This document shows positions 1 through 14,988 of a stretch of DNA of 64,000 nucleotides, one piece after another. The DNA comes from Amphirosellinia nigrospora (taxonomy: Eukaryota > Ascomycota > Sordariomycetes > Xylariales > Xylariaceae). Both the position numbers and the translations under genes were made by a program. Location of the stretch: NCBI GenBank assembly GCA_004123355.1, contig SCHM01000004.1:6351017-6415016 (forward strand), written 5' to 3'. The notes below the pieces were generated by a model, which was given only the letters and a program-made list of their open reading frames with translations, was not told where the DNA came from and did not search any database. How positions within the stretch are numbered: position 1 is the stretch's first letter; every line of letters begins with the position of its first letter.

Positions 1-295
1 TAGGGCTCTCAGTCGTGACTAATACAACTCGTGATAATGGGATGGCTGGGGTAAAGTAATTATGATTACTCGCTATTCCACAGCCTCAGTTTGGAATCTT
101 TTATACCGCTTTAGGTAGCTGATGGGAATAGATTTCGTCAGTGATAAACTATATCTTCGTTTAGCCTTCGCGACATCAAGGCTTGCCCGAATTATATCGT
201 AGGGCTGTATAGGCATTTCCAATCGGTCCCGTAGCAGACGCTTGGATACGTAAGCGGGTACGGGTGTTGCGGCCCGTGTGGGATGAATAAGGTGA

Positions 296-347
296 GATCG
301 GTGGATTGTGGGATGAAGAATGTGGGATCGGTGGATTGTGGGATGAA
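296..347. repeat. short direct repeat, 30-bp period
   Basis: A 22-bp unit at 296-317 recurs exactly at 326-347. Partial copies of its GTGGGATGAA core lie around 276-287 and 350-366. It sits about 310 bp upstream of the NmrA-like start codon. A minor tandem duplication in the promoter region; no function is evident. Confidence 0.7.
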
Positions 348-660
348 AGACATGTGGGATATGGGATACCCTGATGGTGAGTGTGACTATGTAGTGGGAT
401 GAATTAACAATTTACACATGTAGATTGTCTTTGACATGAAACTACTTTGTCGTTGTGATGCTGATCAGTGGCTGGCTAATTGCCAACAGTCTATATTAAC
501 ACGATGCCTCCCTTCAGTCATCAACTTGATTCTCTGCTCCAACAAACAGCACTAAATCCTTCACTCTATCACTGTTGAACCCAACCAGCCGCTGTTCCTT
601 CAGAGAAAAAAAAATAAGATATCTCCAATATTGACCCCTTGCATTGTTAAGGATTCAGCC

Positions 661-1617
661 ATGTCTAGCATCAAGAAAGTTGCTCTCGCCGGTGTGAGTA
701 TATTCAATCATCAATTTGGATAAATTTATGTACTGATCTACTTCCTATTAGAGCACCGGAAACCTCGGCCCAGCTGTTCTCCAACAACTTCTAGAAGCCG
801 GGTTCGATGTGACAGTGCTTACGCGCCAAAACTCCTCTTCTAGCCTCCCTTCATCAGCCAATGTTGCTCGGGTTGACTACACATCGCTCGAGTCTCTCAC
901 CAATGCTCTGCGAGGTCAAGATGCGGTGGTCTCGACCATCGGCACTGGTTCGCTAGCCGATCACCTCCTACTAGTGGAGGCGGCGGCGAAGGCCGGTGTC
1001 AAGAGATTCCTCCCCTCGGAATTCGGCTCCAATACTGCGGACCCTAAAGTTTCTCAGCTGCCTGCCTACAAGAATAAAATCGCGGTGCAAGATGCCTTGA
1101 AGAAGGAGGCTGAGACCGGGGCATGACTTACACGGTCGTGCTCCCCGGGCCATTTTTGGACTGGGGCATTCGAGTCGGGTTTCTAATTGACACCAAGGGG
1201 AAGAGTGTTACTCTCTGGGATGGCGGGGACCGTGTTTTCAGCGCAACAACTTTGCCTTCAATTGGACAAGCTGTCGTTGGTGTGTTGAAGCACCCCGAGG
1301 ATACTAAGAATCGCGCGGTTTTTGTTCAAAGTGCCGCATTGTCCTCGAAGCAGCTCCTAGAAATCGCAAAGAAGGCGGTTGGCCCAGACGGGTGGAAAGT
1401 CAACGTTGCCTCTCTTGACGACCATGTCAACAAGGGCTGGAAAGAGCTGCGCAAGCCTAAGCCAGACCCAGCCAACTTCGTCTACAATTTTATCTTCGCT
1501 GCTGTTTACGGCGAAGGGTACGGCGCGAAGTTCGAAAAGCTCGACAATGAGCTCCTCGGAGTTAAGGAGATCGATGAGGGGGAGATTGAAACGTTGATCA
1601 GAGAGTTGTCTAAGTAA
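661..1617 (+). CDS. NmrA/isoflavone-reductase-like NAD(P)-binding protein, one frameshift
   Basis: Exon 1 (661-693) encodes MSSIKKVALAG. A 58-nt GTGAGT..TTAG intron follows (694-751), and exon 2 continues with STGNLG, so the GxxGxxG dinucleotide-binding loop is split by the intron exactly as the reading frame requires. Further family marks are FLPSEFGS (about residues 84-91) and a conserved GPFLDWG block. The total of about 298 aa fits the NmrA/phenylcoumaran-reductase-like family, cytosolic atypical short-chain dehydrogenases that use NAD(P)H or sense its redox state. The reading frame is interrupted at about 1120-1123: the first frame meets TGA at 1124-1126, and the rest is open from 1123 in the frame expected after loss of one base, next to a GGGG run. 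Either a sequencing deletion or a recent pseudogene. The substrate cannot be deduced. Confidence 0.82.
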
Positions 1618-1888
1618 AGCTTTGATTAATAAGCGAGCATGTTGGCAATACTGCTAATATGTACCATGCCTAGAGTTAAAGGGGGCATCTCTACACTAAG
1701 AATAAATCATTGTTGACAGATATAATTTTCGTGCGTAAGCGGGCTTATTGGCAACGGATTCCCGTTGATCTGCATTTATGAACTAGAGAACAAACGAAAG
1801 ATAATGGCCCTTACCATACCTAGCTGCGGACAAATATGGGTGAACCATATAAAAACTAGGCCCTTTACGATTTGAATCTAAATAAACA
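1618..1888. other. intergenic, ends in LINE target duplication
   Basis: No gene is seen. The last 12 bases, TCTAAATAAACA (1877-1888), are the left copy of the target-site duplication of LINE copy 1; the right copy is at 22991-23002. Confidence 0.7.
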
Positions 1889-3500
1889 CACCTTTCCCTC
1901 TATTTATCATCCGTACGCAAGCTATTATTAGTAAATTACATATATAACACTAAAAACCTTAATAACGCTAATTTTTAGCTTAAAACTTATAAAATATTAA
2001 AAGTTTTAATTAATAATACCTTATGTGTAGCGTAATATCGTACTAATATAAAACTTAACTATATTATTATGTTTAGTTATAATATTTAATAATATATATA
2101 AAAATAATTATTATTAATATATTATTATAAGCTAACTTATAACTTTTTAAGCGGACTAAATTATAAAATATAAACTTACTATTAAAATTAAAAATAACTA
2201 AAAAAAATAACGTAAAAATCTCGCTTTAAAATATATTTATTAAATAATACGCTAAAATTAATAAAAAAATAAAATCCGAAAAAAATAACTATAATATTAG
2301 CTATAATATTCGATAATTTTGTTTAATTATTTAAAAAAAAACGCCCAAACTAGCTATAAATAAATAGCTTAAAACTATATTAAAATACTAAATAATATTT
2401 TAACGCATTAATTTTTATTTAATTTAAAAATAATATTATAGCATTTTTATAATTTATTAATATATAAATATAAACTAATATTTTAAAACAACTTATATTA
2501 ATAGCGTTATTATATATAAAAATAATAAAACAAAAAACTAAATTAAATTTTAAACTATTTTTTAAACTAATATAATTAATAATATTTAGCTAACCTTTAG
2601 CTAATAATATTAATATTATAATAAACTTTTAAAAAATTTACAAAAATATATATATTTTTATAAAACTAAATAATAAAACAATATATTCCGCTAAATAATA
2701 GCTTATATAACTAAAATAATAATTTTCGAAAACTTTAAACTAGCGCTTAAAACTATAAAAAAAGTTTAACTTACTAAAACTAAATAAATAATTAAAATTA
2801 TTAATTTTATAATAAAAAACAAACTTTTAAAAAAATAAAATATTAAAACTATTAAATAAACTTTAAATATTTATATAATAAAACTGCTTAAAAAATAAAC
2901 AATTTATATTATCTTTTAAGTTTTTACGTTTATAGCTAACTATATAATAAAAGCTTTAATAAATATAACGTAAAAAATAATTATAATAAAAATTAAATAT
3001 AAACAAATTATACTTTAATAAACGTTTATATATTATAAAAAAAATTAATATATAAACTAAAAAAATTATAATAATAGCTTTTAAAAAAACAATAGTAAAA
3101 AAGTTTAAATTATTTTTAGTTAGTAAGCTTTTTTAAAAAAAAGTAATAAAACTAAATTATTTATTATAACTTTAAATATTAAAAATATTATATAACGAAA
3201 TTTTATACTAAAAAAACCTTATATAAAACTATAATATATAATTAAACGTATATAAACTTATAATTAATAAAAAATATTTATTTTATTATAATACGTTAAT
3301 TATTATAAGCTATATTTAATAAACTATAAAAACTGCCTTAATAAACTATAAAAAGTTAATAAAGCTATAATTTTATTATTTTAAACTAAAATTAAAACTA
3401 TATAATAAACGGGCTATAAAAACTATAATAATAAAAACTTACCTTTTATTATAGCAATTATAAAAAAAAAAATAGCTTTAATAAAGCAATTAAAATAAAG

Positions 3501-3789
3501 TTACGGATCTGCAGGCTTTAGTGGCTGTGCCCCACCATTAGCTACAGCACCCGTAATTTCTACTTGCAGTAATTGCTACTTGTAGTAAATGCGTAACTAC
3601 TATTCGTAGTAAATATAGTTATAGTAAATAAAAGCAGGCATTAGTAATAATATAGCTACTTTACGTAAATATTTAAGCAGCTATTTATATTATAAACTTA
3701 GATTTTTTTTTTTTTTTTTTTATTTATAGATTTTATATATAATATATTATATATTAAAGCTTTATTGTTTCGAATATATAAAGCGTAAC
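3501..3789 (+). repeat. 5' LTR of Gypsy element 1
   Basis: About 289 bp. The first 100 bases keep a near-normal composition (for example CAGGCTTTAGTGGCTGTGCC), while the inner two thirds are RIP-decayed. It matches 9794-10079 in the same orientation, and 14989-15262 and 21318-21592 in reverse. Confidence 0.8.
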
Positions 3790-6700
3790 TATTTATAGAT
3801 TATTTAAAATATTATAAAATATTAAAACTATTTTTATAATATTTTTTAATTAAATTAAATAATTAATTTAACTTAAAAATATTAAAATATTTTTTAAAAA
3901 AAAACTAAATAATAATATATATAGCCGTATATATTAAAGCTTTTATTAATATTTTAAACTTATTTATTTTAAATATTTAAAATAATAAGTTTTTTATAAT
4001 AAAACTTTACTAAATAATAAAAAAATATTTATTTTAGCTTTTTAATTATATAAAGATTATAACGGCGGGCTAAAAATTAATTATTTTTAATTAATTTAAT
4101 ATAATAGTTTTATATATTAATAATTATATATTTAAAAAATAAAAATTTAATATAAATATTATTAGTTTTAATTAAATAGTTTAATATTTAGTTAATAATT
4201 ATATAAAACTATAAATAAAAAACGTTAAACTTAGTTTTTATTTTAAACTAATAATATATTTAATAAATAATTTAGTTTAGTTTTAATAAAAAATAAACTA
4301 AAAGTATAAATAATATATTAAAATTTATTATTATTTTTTAAAAAAAAAAAATATTTTTTTAATAACGGTTTATTATTATTTTATTATTAATTTATATATA
4401 TTTGCTAAAAAATTAAATAAATAAAATAAAATTTTATTTAATTAAGCAAAAAAATAAATAAAATAATTATTTTTATAATAAAATATATATTATATTAATA
4501 TATATTATTAATATTTTTTAATTTATAATTAAAAATAATTTTAATTAATAATAAGCTAATAAAAACTATTAATCGATTATTAAATAAACTATAAAAAATA
4601 ATTAAATAATATAATTACGTTTAAAATAATTTAAATATTTTAAACTAATAAATAGTTAATTTATTAAGTTATTATAAAATAATTTTATTTTATCAAATAA
4701 TAAAAAAAATAGCTAATATATAGCTAAAATATTAATATTTATTTTATAATAATATAATTAAAAATAAACTTAAGTTTAAAATATAAATTCGAACTATATA
4801 AAATTGTTTTAAATTTAATATTAATTAGTTTTATAATAATATAGCTAAAATAGTTAATATTAAAATTTATATTAAAAGCTATATAATTAATAACTTTTTT
4901 TTTATTTTTTATTTAATTATTTTAATATATTTATTAATTCGGAAGCTATTTTAAAATATTTCGAAAAAATTTATATTTATTAATTAATAAAAAAACTAAA
5001 ACTAATTTTTAATTTTTAGTTTTAATTAATATATATTAACTAAATTTTTAAAGTTTTAAACTATTTTATTTATTTAGCTAATAAAATTAAATTTAATAAA
5101 ACTAAATAAAAAAAAAAGTTTAAAAATAAACTATTTTTATAATTAATAATTAAAACTATATTAAAATATTTAAAAAAAACGTTAATTTTAACGTTTATAT
5201 AAAATATTATTTTTAAATAGTTTATTATTTAATAATAATTAATTAAAATAAAATAAAACTTATAAAAAAAAAACGTAAAAGTTTATTATAATTTTTATTT
5301 TTTTTTCTGCTTTTATTTAAATAATTTTTCGCTTATTTTAAAACTAAATAATAATAATAATAATAATTTTACTTAATTATTTAAATTTAACGCTAATAAA
5401 ATATAATAATTAATTTTAATAATAAATATTTTAATTATTATTAATAAAAATATTTTAAAAAAATACTTTTTAAAAAATTAAACTTTAATAAATAAAAAAC
5501 TTAAGTTATTATTATTTTAATATATATAATATATTAAATATTAAGCTAATTAATATATAAATAAATTTATAATAAATATAAAAAAAAAAAATAACTTTAA
5601 AAAAATAGCTTTTTTTAAAAAAAATATTTTTAAAAAATTATTAATTATAAAATAAATTTAATAAAAAAATATTTAAACAAAAAACTTTTATTATATATTT
5701 ATATTTTATATAATAATAGATTTTTTTTAATTATAAATAATTTTTTAAAAATATAAAATAAATATATATATAAATATAAACTAATAATTTATAAAAAAAT
5801 TATTAAACTATTTAATTTTATTATTATAAACTTTTTTTAAAAATTATAAAAATAAAATAATAAAAAATATTAATTAAGCTTTTTATTATTATTAAAAATA
5901 TATAAAAAATTTTTAAAAATAAATTTATAATTATTATTAATTTAATTTATATATATTTTAAATAAACTATAATTTAAATATTATAATATTTTATTAATTA
6001 TTAATAAAACTATTTAATATTTTTATTATAGCTATTTTTTAATTATAATATAAAATATTATTTAATAATAAATAAAATAAATATATAACTATAATATTTA
6101 GTTTATTAATTTAATATTAATTAATAAAACTATAATTTTAAAATTAAAAAAATATAGCGTTAATAATAAAAAAAAAAACAAAATAATGCTTAAAAAAAAA
6201 AAATTAAAAATATTTATTTAAAATATAATAATCCGGTATAAAAAAACTTTAATAAAATAAAATAAATAATATTTAATTAATTTTACTAGAATTTATTTTA
6301 AAAAATATAAACTATATTTTTTTGTAAAAAATAATTTTAATTTTATTTAAAAATTTAATAAAAAAAGTTTTTATTATATAAAATAAAAAATATTAATTAA
6401 TAAAAAAAAACTAATAATTAAAATATTTAGTTAAATATAATTATTTTAATATAATAAAAAAAACTAAATAAAAAATATTTATATTATTAATATTAATAAA
6501 ATTAATAAAAATCGGAAAATTAAAAAAAAATAAAATAATTTTTAAAAAAAAAAATAAAAATTAAAATAAAAAACATAAAAAATAATTTTAAAAAATATTA
6601 AAATTTAATATATATTTTTAACTAAATTAATTTTAATATATTTTTATTATATTATTTATAAATAAACTATAAAATTTTTTAAAAATAAATTTAAAATTAA

Positions 6701-9700
6701 TTAAACTATAGTTTTTATATAAAATATTATTTAATAAATTAAAAACTATATAAAAATTTTAATTAAAAATTTATATAAAAGTTTTATTAAATTTAATAAT
6801 ATTTTATATAATATATTTATTTTATTTATAAAAAAAGCAAATAATAAGTTTTATTTTTATATAAATTATTATAAACTAAATAAAATTATAAAAAAAATTA
6901 ATATTATTTTTTTTATTAAAAAAACTTTAGTTTATATTAATAAAACGAAAATTTTTACTTAATTTAATATAATAATAATATTTAATATTATATATTAATA
7001 TTATTTAAAATAAAAATTATATAATTTTATATAAAATATAGTATATTTTATTAAATTATTATTTAGTTTATTAATATTTTTAATATTTTATAATATATTA
7101 ATAATATATTAATTTTTTAAACAATTTTATAATATTTATATTAATAATATTATTATTTATTTAAAATAATAAAAAAATATATTATTTATATATATTATAT
7201 ATTAAAAATAATTAATTTAAACCGGATTATAAATTAATTTAAAAAAATCCGAATTTTATATTATAAAATTAAGTTTTAAATTATATTATATAAAAAATCT
7301 AAATAAATTTTATTAAAAATAATTATATTAAAATAAAAATTTTATATTAGTTAAAAACGTATAATTTTTTTAAGATTTTAATTTTTATTAAAATTTTATT
7401 AATATTTAAGTTATATTATTATATTTTAAACTAATTAATATAAAAAAATATACTTATATAAATTAAAAAATATAAAAATTATTTTATTAATTTAAAAAAG
7501 TTTAATATGTTTTTTTTATTAAAATATTTTAATTATAATTTATTAATAAAAATTAAAACCGATTTTTTTAATAATATTAATTTAATATATTATTATAACT
7601 ATAAATAAAACTTAATATTTTATAATATATTTTTCGAAAATATTTTATAATATTAAATTAAACTATAATATTTATAATAAAAAATTACTAATAGTTATAT
7701 TATATTTTAAAAAATAAAACCCGAATTAATAATAGCTATAATAAGTTTTTTTTAATATTTATTAATAATTAAATATTAAAATTTTTAGTAAAAAATAATA
7801 TTTAATTTAAAATAAACTAAAAAATTAACTTTTTTTTAAAATATAATTTTTTAATATTATATTATTTTAAAAAAAATATATATTAATTAATATTTTATTA
7901 TAAAAATAAAAAATTTAATAATATAAAAGCTAAAAAAAAATATAATATTATTTTATAATATTTTAGCTAGTTAATAATATAATATAATTAATTTTTATAT
8001 AAATAAAATTATATTAAATAAATTTTATTAAAATATATAATAAACTAAATATTTTTATAAAACTATAATTAATTAAGCGGATTTTTAAAAAAAATTATAA
8101 AAATATAATATAAAACTTTATTATTAATAAAAAAAAATAATAAACTAAAAAAATCTAAAAACTAAAAAATAAATTAATTATATTTTAAACGTTTAATTAT
8201 TTTTATTTTTTATATTTAAAAATATATTTATTAAAAAAACATATTATAAAATATTTATTATATATTTTAAAAAATAAAAATATAAATTTATTATTAAATA
8301 TTATTAATAGCTTAAGCTAAATAAAATTATAATTATTATATAATAAACTATATAAAATATAAATTTATTAAAATTTTAAAAATAAAATTTTAATAAATTT
8401 ATATTTTTTTAATATTTAAATATATATAATATTATTTTTATTAATTTTAAATAAATATTTAAAAATAAATATAAATATAAAATATTAATTATAATAAACT
8501 ATTTAAATAAATAAATATAAATTATATTTTATATTATAAAAATAACTATAAAAAACGCTATTAAAATATATTATAAAAAACTTTTTTAAATTTTAAAATA
8601 TTTATAATTATAATATTAAACCGTAAATTTTAGTTTATTTTTACTTTTATAATAAACTATATAAATTAATAAATATAAAATATATATTAATTATTATAAA
8701 ATATTATAAAATTATAAATAAATAAAATTATAAATAAATATATTAATTAAAAATTATAATTATATATAAATTATTATTAAAATAATTAGTTAAATATATA
8801 TTTATTATAAATTATATTTAAACGTTAATTTTTTATTTTAATAAATTATTATTTTATAAAGTTAAAATAAGTTTTTTAATATTATTTAATTTTAACTAAA
8901 AAAATCGGACCGTAAATAAAAAGCTATAAAAACTTTTTAAAAAAAAAAAATAATTCGAACAAATATATAAAAAAAATAAAAAAAATAATATAATTTATTA
9001 AATTAGCTAAAAAAACTTATAATATATTTAAAAATATATAATTAATTAAACTAATAAAAATTAATATAAATTTAATTTTAATATAAAAATAATATATAAT
9101 TTTAAAAAAAAATAATTTTAGAAAATAAATTTTTATTAAATAATTAAACTTTTTTATAATATAATAAAAATTTAAAATATATAAAAAATAAAAATATTTT
9201 TATATTAAACGTTTTTATAATTTAAAAAATATTAAATTATTATTATATAAACGGATTATAAAAATATTTAATAATTTATTATTGGTTAAAAAATAAAAAA
9301 TTTAAAAAAAAAATAATAAAGCTTAAAAGCAAAAAAAATTATAATTAAAAAAATAATTTTTAATTTTATTATTAAAAGTTATAATATAAATAAACTAAAA
9401 AAATTAAAATTTTAATAATATATATTTATAAAAAATTTAAAAATAATATAAAAGTACTAAAAAATTTTATAATAAAACTTTAATTTAATTAAACTTTTAA
9501 TAAAATTATAAATATAGCTAAATATAGCACAAAATAATAATTTTAACGCGTTATATTTAAATAATAATAAAACTATAATATAAAAAAAAATAATAAAAAA
9601 AAATATATAAATATAAATATTATTAAACAAAAAAACTTTAAATAACGTATAAAAAACTAATAAATAATTTAACGGTATAAAAACTTTATAAAAATTTATA

Positions 9701-9793
9701 TTAAATAAAAACCTAAAATAATCTTTTTTTTTGCTAAAAAATAATTATAACTTTAACTTTAGTTAAATTATTTTTTTTTTAAAAAAAAAATAA

Positions 9794-10079
9794 TTATAAA
9801 TCTATAAACTTTAATAACTATACTTTATTACTAGCTATAATACTTATAATTTTTATTTATAATAACTACTATTTATAATAAATAACTATTATTTATAGTA
9901 AATATAGTTATAATAAATAAAAGCAAATATTAATAATAAATATAGCTATTTTACGTAAATATTTAAATAGCTATTTATATTATAACTTAAACCTTTTTTT
10001 TTTTTTACTTTATTTATAAATTTTATATATAATATTATATATATTAAAGCTTTGTTTTTTTAAGTATATAAAGCGTAAC
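9794..10079 (+). repeat. 3' LTR of Gypsy element 1
   Basis: Same order of motifs as the 5' LTR but with almost every CpA/TpG changed; for example the TAGTAGCTATGCCC segment of the copy at 15262 reads TAATAACTATACTT here. It ends AAGCGTAAC, and the LINE sequence resumes directly after. Confidence 0.78.
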
Positions 10080-13000
10080 TAATAATAAAATAATAATAAA
10101 AAAAAAAACTACGTTTACGCTTATAAAATAATTAAAAAATAAATTTAATAAAAAAATAATAAATATTAATTTAAATAATATAAACTAATAAATATTTTAA
10201 AAAAAACAATAAAAAAATAAAAACAAAATAATAGCTATAATACTAATAGTTTATATGCTTATACTAATAATATTAATTTATTATTATAATTAGCGGAATA
10301 ATAAAAACTATAATAGCTAAAAATATTTTAAAGTTTATAAAAATATTAAAAAATACCGTTTTAAAACTTAGTAAAAAATAAAAAAAAACCTCTAAAAAAA
10401 TATTAAAGCTTAATAATAATAAACTTATTATTAATTTTAACTTATAATTAAATAAAACTAGTAAAAAAAACAGCTTAAACTTTTAAACAATATAAATAAT
10501 AGCTTAAAATATTAAATATAAAGCTAATAATTATTTAATATTCTTATAAAAATACTAAAATAAAAAAATAATATAATTATAGTTATAAAACTATAAATTA
10601 ATTAAAAAAAAAAAAATATAAATATACTAAAAATACTAAAACTATAAACTAATAAATATTTAAAATACTAAAAAATCTAACCGGCTTAAAATTATAATAT
10701 ACGTTAAAATATAATAAAACTTTATAACTAAAAAAAAATATATTATTATAAAAAACTTAATATAACTAATATTAATAAATATAAACTATTAATATTTTAT
10801 AAAATATAAATATTAATATAATAATAAATTATATTATTATTAAAATTATTTAAAAACTATTTAATAATAAAATATTAATATATAATATTTAAACTAAAAA
10901 CTTAGAACTATTATATTATATAAAATAAAAAGTTTTAAAATAGTCCGTTAAAGCGGTATAAACTATATAAAAATTTTAAAAAAAAACTTATAAAACAAAA
11001 TATATTATAAATATATTATTTTTAAATATTTTATTTATTAATAGTTAAATTAAAAAAATTAAAAATTTTATTTAATTATTAGTTATTATTAATTATAATA
11101 TTTTAAAAAAGCTAAAAAACCTTTAATAAAAATAAATAAAGTTTTTATTAAAATAAAGATTTAAAAAAACTATAAAACTTAACTAATATAAAGTTTAATA
11201 TATTACCGGATATAAAAAAAGCTTTTAAGCTAAAAAAAATAAAAAAATAAAAATATATAATATTAATAATTATATATATAAAAACTTTAAAATTAAAAAA
11301 TATAAATAAATAAATTAGTTTTATAATAAATAAAAAAATATAAAAATAATAAAAATTTAAAAACTATAAAATAAAAAATAAAAAGCTATTAAAAAATAGT
11401 TTTAATAATAATAAAAAAAACAAAAAAAAATTATTAAAAAATAAAATCAATAAATAAAACAAATAAAAAATTAATAAAAATTATTAACTAATATAAATAA
11501 AAAAAATAATTATAAAAGTAAAAAAAAAAATAAAATACTTTATTAAAATATTTTAAAAAATTTAACGTAATAATAATATATTTAATTTTAAGCGTTTAAA
11601 ATTTATTATTTAGCTATAACTATTATAAAAAACTAAAGTTTTTTTCGAAAAAGCGCGTAAATACGCTATAAAAATAACTTTAATATATTAAAAAAAATTT
11701 AATAATAATAAATATTTCGCAGCAATATAGCCTATTATTAAAAAATATTATAAAATATTATTAAAAAAATTTTAAACTAAACGTATTTTTAAAAGTTTAA
11801 AAAAAAACTAATATAGTTATATTACTAAAAATAAACAAACTAATTTCGTTTTATATAAGTTATAAAAATTTATTATTTTATTATTTTATATAAATAAAAA
11901 ACTAAAAAAGCTAATAATAAAAAAATAATCTAAATAACTTTAAAAGCAAGCTAATAAGCTATAATATATAAAAATAATCCTTAAAAATCCATAATAAACT
12001 TAATAACTATCTAGTATATAATATAAAACTAGTACTAGCTAATAAAATAATAGCTACGTTAATTATTTTAACGTATAAAAAATTTAATATTTTATTAAAA
12101 AATAATTATAAATAAATAGTTAATTAAAGCTAAATTATTATTATTAAGCTTATTAAAGTTTTTTAATAAAAAAACAATTATAATATTTTTAAAAAATATT
12201 ATAATAACTTATAAAAACTATATAATAAACTTTATAAAAATCTTTAATATTACCGATATTTTATATATTATATTTATATAAACTAGTTAAAAATACTTTA
12301 ATAAATAAATAATACGCTAATAATATAGCAATATTATATTTAAAAAAGCTTAAAATAAAAAAAAAAGCTAAAAAACAGGTTAACTATATTTTAAATATAA
12401 AAAAACTAATAAAATAATATTTGCCTTTAAAAAAATAAAACTATTTATTTTATTTATAATTAAAATAAAACTAACTTTATTATTAACTTTAAAAAAAGTA
12501 TAAAAATTAAACTAATTTATTAAAAAATTATATAAAGCTATAAAAACTTCGGCTTTATATTAGTTAACCGTTTATTTAAATAAAAATTTAAATTCTAAAA
12601 TATATAAAAAAAAAACAGCTAAAAAAACAAAAAACTAATTATATAAAAATTATTTTTATAATAATAAAAAAACCTTTTATAGTAAAGCTATATAAAATAA
12701 TTAATATAATATTTATATTATTTTTATTATATAAATATAAATATAATATAAAGCTAAAAAAACTAGCTAATAAAACTATAACTAACTATTAATAAAAATA
12801 TATAAAATTTAAAAATTATATATAAACAATTAATAAAATATTATTTAATAACGCAAAAAATACTACTTATATAAAAAAGTTCTTAAAACAGCTTTTTTAT
12901 ACTAATAAAATCTTAACCGCAAATAGCCTTAAAATAAACTAAATATAAACAAACTTTTAAAATTAAATAATATATAAAATATACTTATTAGCGCTTAAAA

Positions 13001-14988
13001 TAATATTTAAAATAATTTACGTAGCAAAAAAGCTAAAAGTATAAAACTATATATTATTTTTTAAATAATAAAAAACTTTATTAAATATTTAAAAAATATA
13101 TATTATATTTTTTAAATTTTTAAAAAATTAAAGCTAACTTTATAAATAATATAAACAAAAACATAATAAAAATATTTAAAAAATAGTTTATAAACCGATT
13201 AATATTTAATATTATTATTTATATAATAATTAAAAACTAAAAACGGACTAAAATATAAATATATTCTTTTATAAAAAACAAACATTAATTGTAAAAAAAT
13301 ATAAAAGCTTTAATTTTTATAAAGTAATATTAATATAAAAATATTTAAAGTTTTTAAAAAACTATAAAAATAACGCAAAAATATTTCTAATATTATAATT
13401 ATATTTACGTAAATAATAATATAATATTATATACGTTTAAAAAAACGTTTTAATAATATTATAATAAGTTTTTATTAAATTTATAAACTAATAAACTAAT
13501 ATAATATTAAATTACGCTAAAGCTTAAAATATTATAATATTAAAAGCAATAAATAAACTAATATACTAGTTAAACTAAATAAAAAAAAACTTTAAAACTT
13601 AAAGTTATTTTTATATTAGCTAGTTTAAAAAAAAACATAAAAAAATAAATTAAAATAATAATTAAAAACTAAATCAAAATTATTATATAAATATTTTTAG
13701 TAGTTTTATTACTATAAATATTAAATATAAACTAAAAAATACTTAAAAATATTTTATTTGCTTAAAAAAACTTTAAACTAATATTTAAATATTATATTAG
13801 TTTATAAAAACTACTATTAATATTATAATAAATTTAACTATAAAATGTTAAAGTTTATATATTATATTATTTTTTTTATTAAAACAATAAAAAAAGCTAA
13901 ACTATATAGTTTATTATAATATTATAATTATAATATAAACTAACTAGTTTTAACTATTTAAATAAATTAAAGCTTAACGGTAAAAATAAAAAAAAAATAG
14001 CTAGTTTATAAAACTATATAAATAAAACTAGTAAATTCTAATAATAAATATAAATATTAAATCTAGCTAATATAAACTTTTAATATTTATAAAATTTTAT
14101 TAAGTTATAAGCTACTATAATAAAATATACTTATTTTTTTAAAAAAAAAAGAAAATAATACTATAAATAAAAACGCCCGCAAACAAACTAAACAAGTAAA
14201 ATAAAAAAAGTAGTAAAAACGAACTAAAATAATTATCTCGTAAGCTTTTTAAAACTAAAATATAATAATAAACCGATATTTTTTTAAAAAGTTTTTTAGC
14301 GTTAAAAAAAAAAATAATATATGCTTAAGTTTATAAAAAGGTATAACTAAATAAAAAAGGTTTTTTTATCGATAAAAAATTTTTTTATTTTTATATTTTA
14401 AATAGGAAATTTTTTTACCCGTATTAAAAACTTTTTTATTTTTATTTATTTATTATAATATTCGGTTTTTAGTATTTATTTTTATTATATAAATAATTAT
14501 AAATTTAATAAAAATAATTTAAAATTAAATATTTATATTAAAAATAATAATATAATATAAATAAATTATAAAGTTTTATTTTTAATTTTTTTTTATTATA
14601 AGTTATATTAATTTAATTTTATATTAAATTTAATTATTTAATAGTTATATATTATATTAAATATAATTATTTAATATTATTTATTTAATTATATTTATAG
14701 TTATTTTATTTTTTTTTTTTTAATTTAATATTAATTTAAATATTTATTATTTTTAAGTTATAAATTAATATTATTATTATAAACTTTATTTAAATATAAT
14801 TTTTATTAAATTATTTTTTAAAAAAACTATAATTATTATAAAATTAGCTATTATATTAACGTAAAATTAGTATTTTTTATAAAATGTTTGTTTATAATTT
14901 TTTTTATTTGTTTTTTGTTTTTTATTATAATATTTTAACGTAGTTTTTAAGTTTCCGAAAATTTTAAAACTTTAAATCGATTATAATT

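Larger units (their letters stand above)
3501..10079 (+). mobile_element. Ty3/Gypsy LTR retrotransposon (element 1), RIP-dead
   Basis: Direct long terminal repeats of about 288 bp lie at 3501-3789 and 9794-10079, both starting TTAC-GATCT-like and ending GCGTAAC-like. The element lies inside LINE copy 1, between positions matching about 32600 of LINE copy 2. At 6834-6881 the frame reads K-A-N-N-K-F-Y-F-Y-I-N-Y-Y-K-L-N, a RIP-shifted form of the Gypsy RT block ending in DYRKLN. At 7137-7148 it reads Y-I-N-N, from YIDD. A second copy in reverse lies at 14989-21592. Stop codons fill all frames, so it cannot be autonomous. Target duplication is blurred by mutation. Confidence 0.8.
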
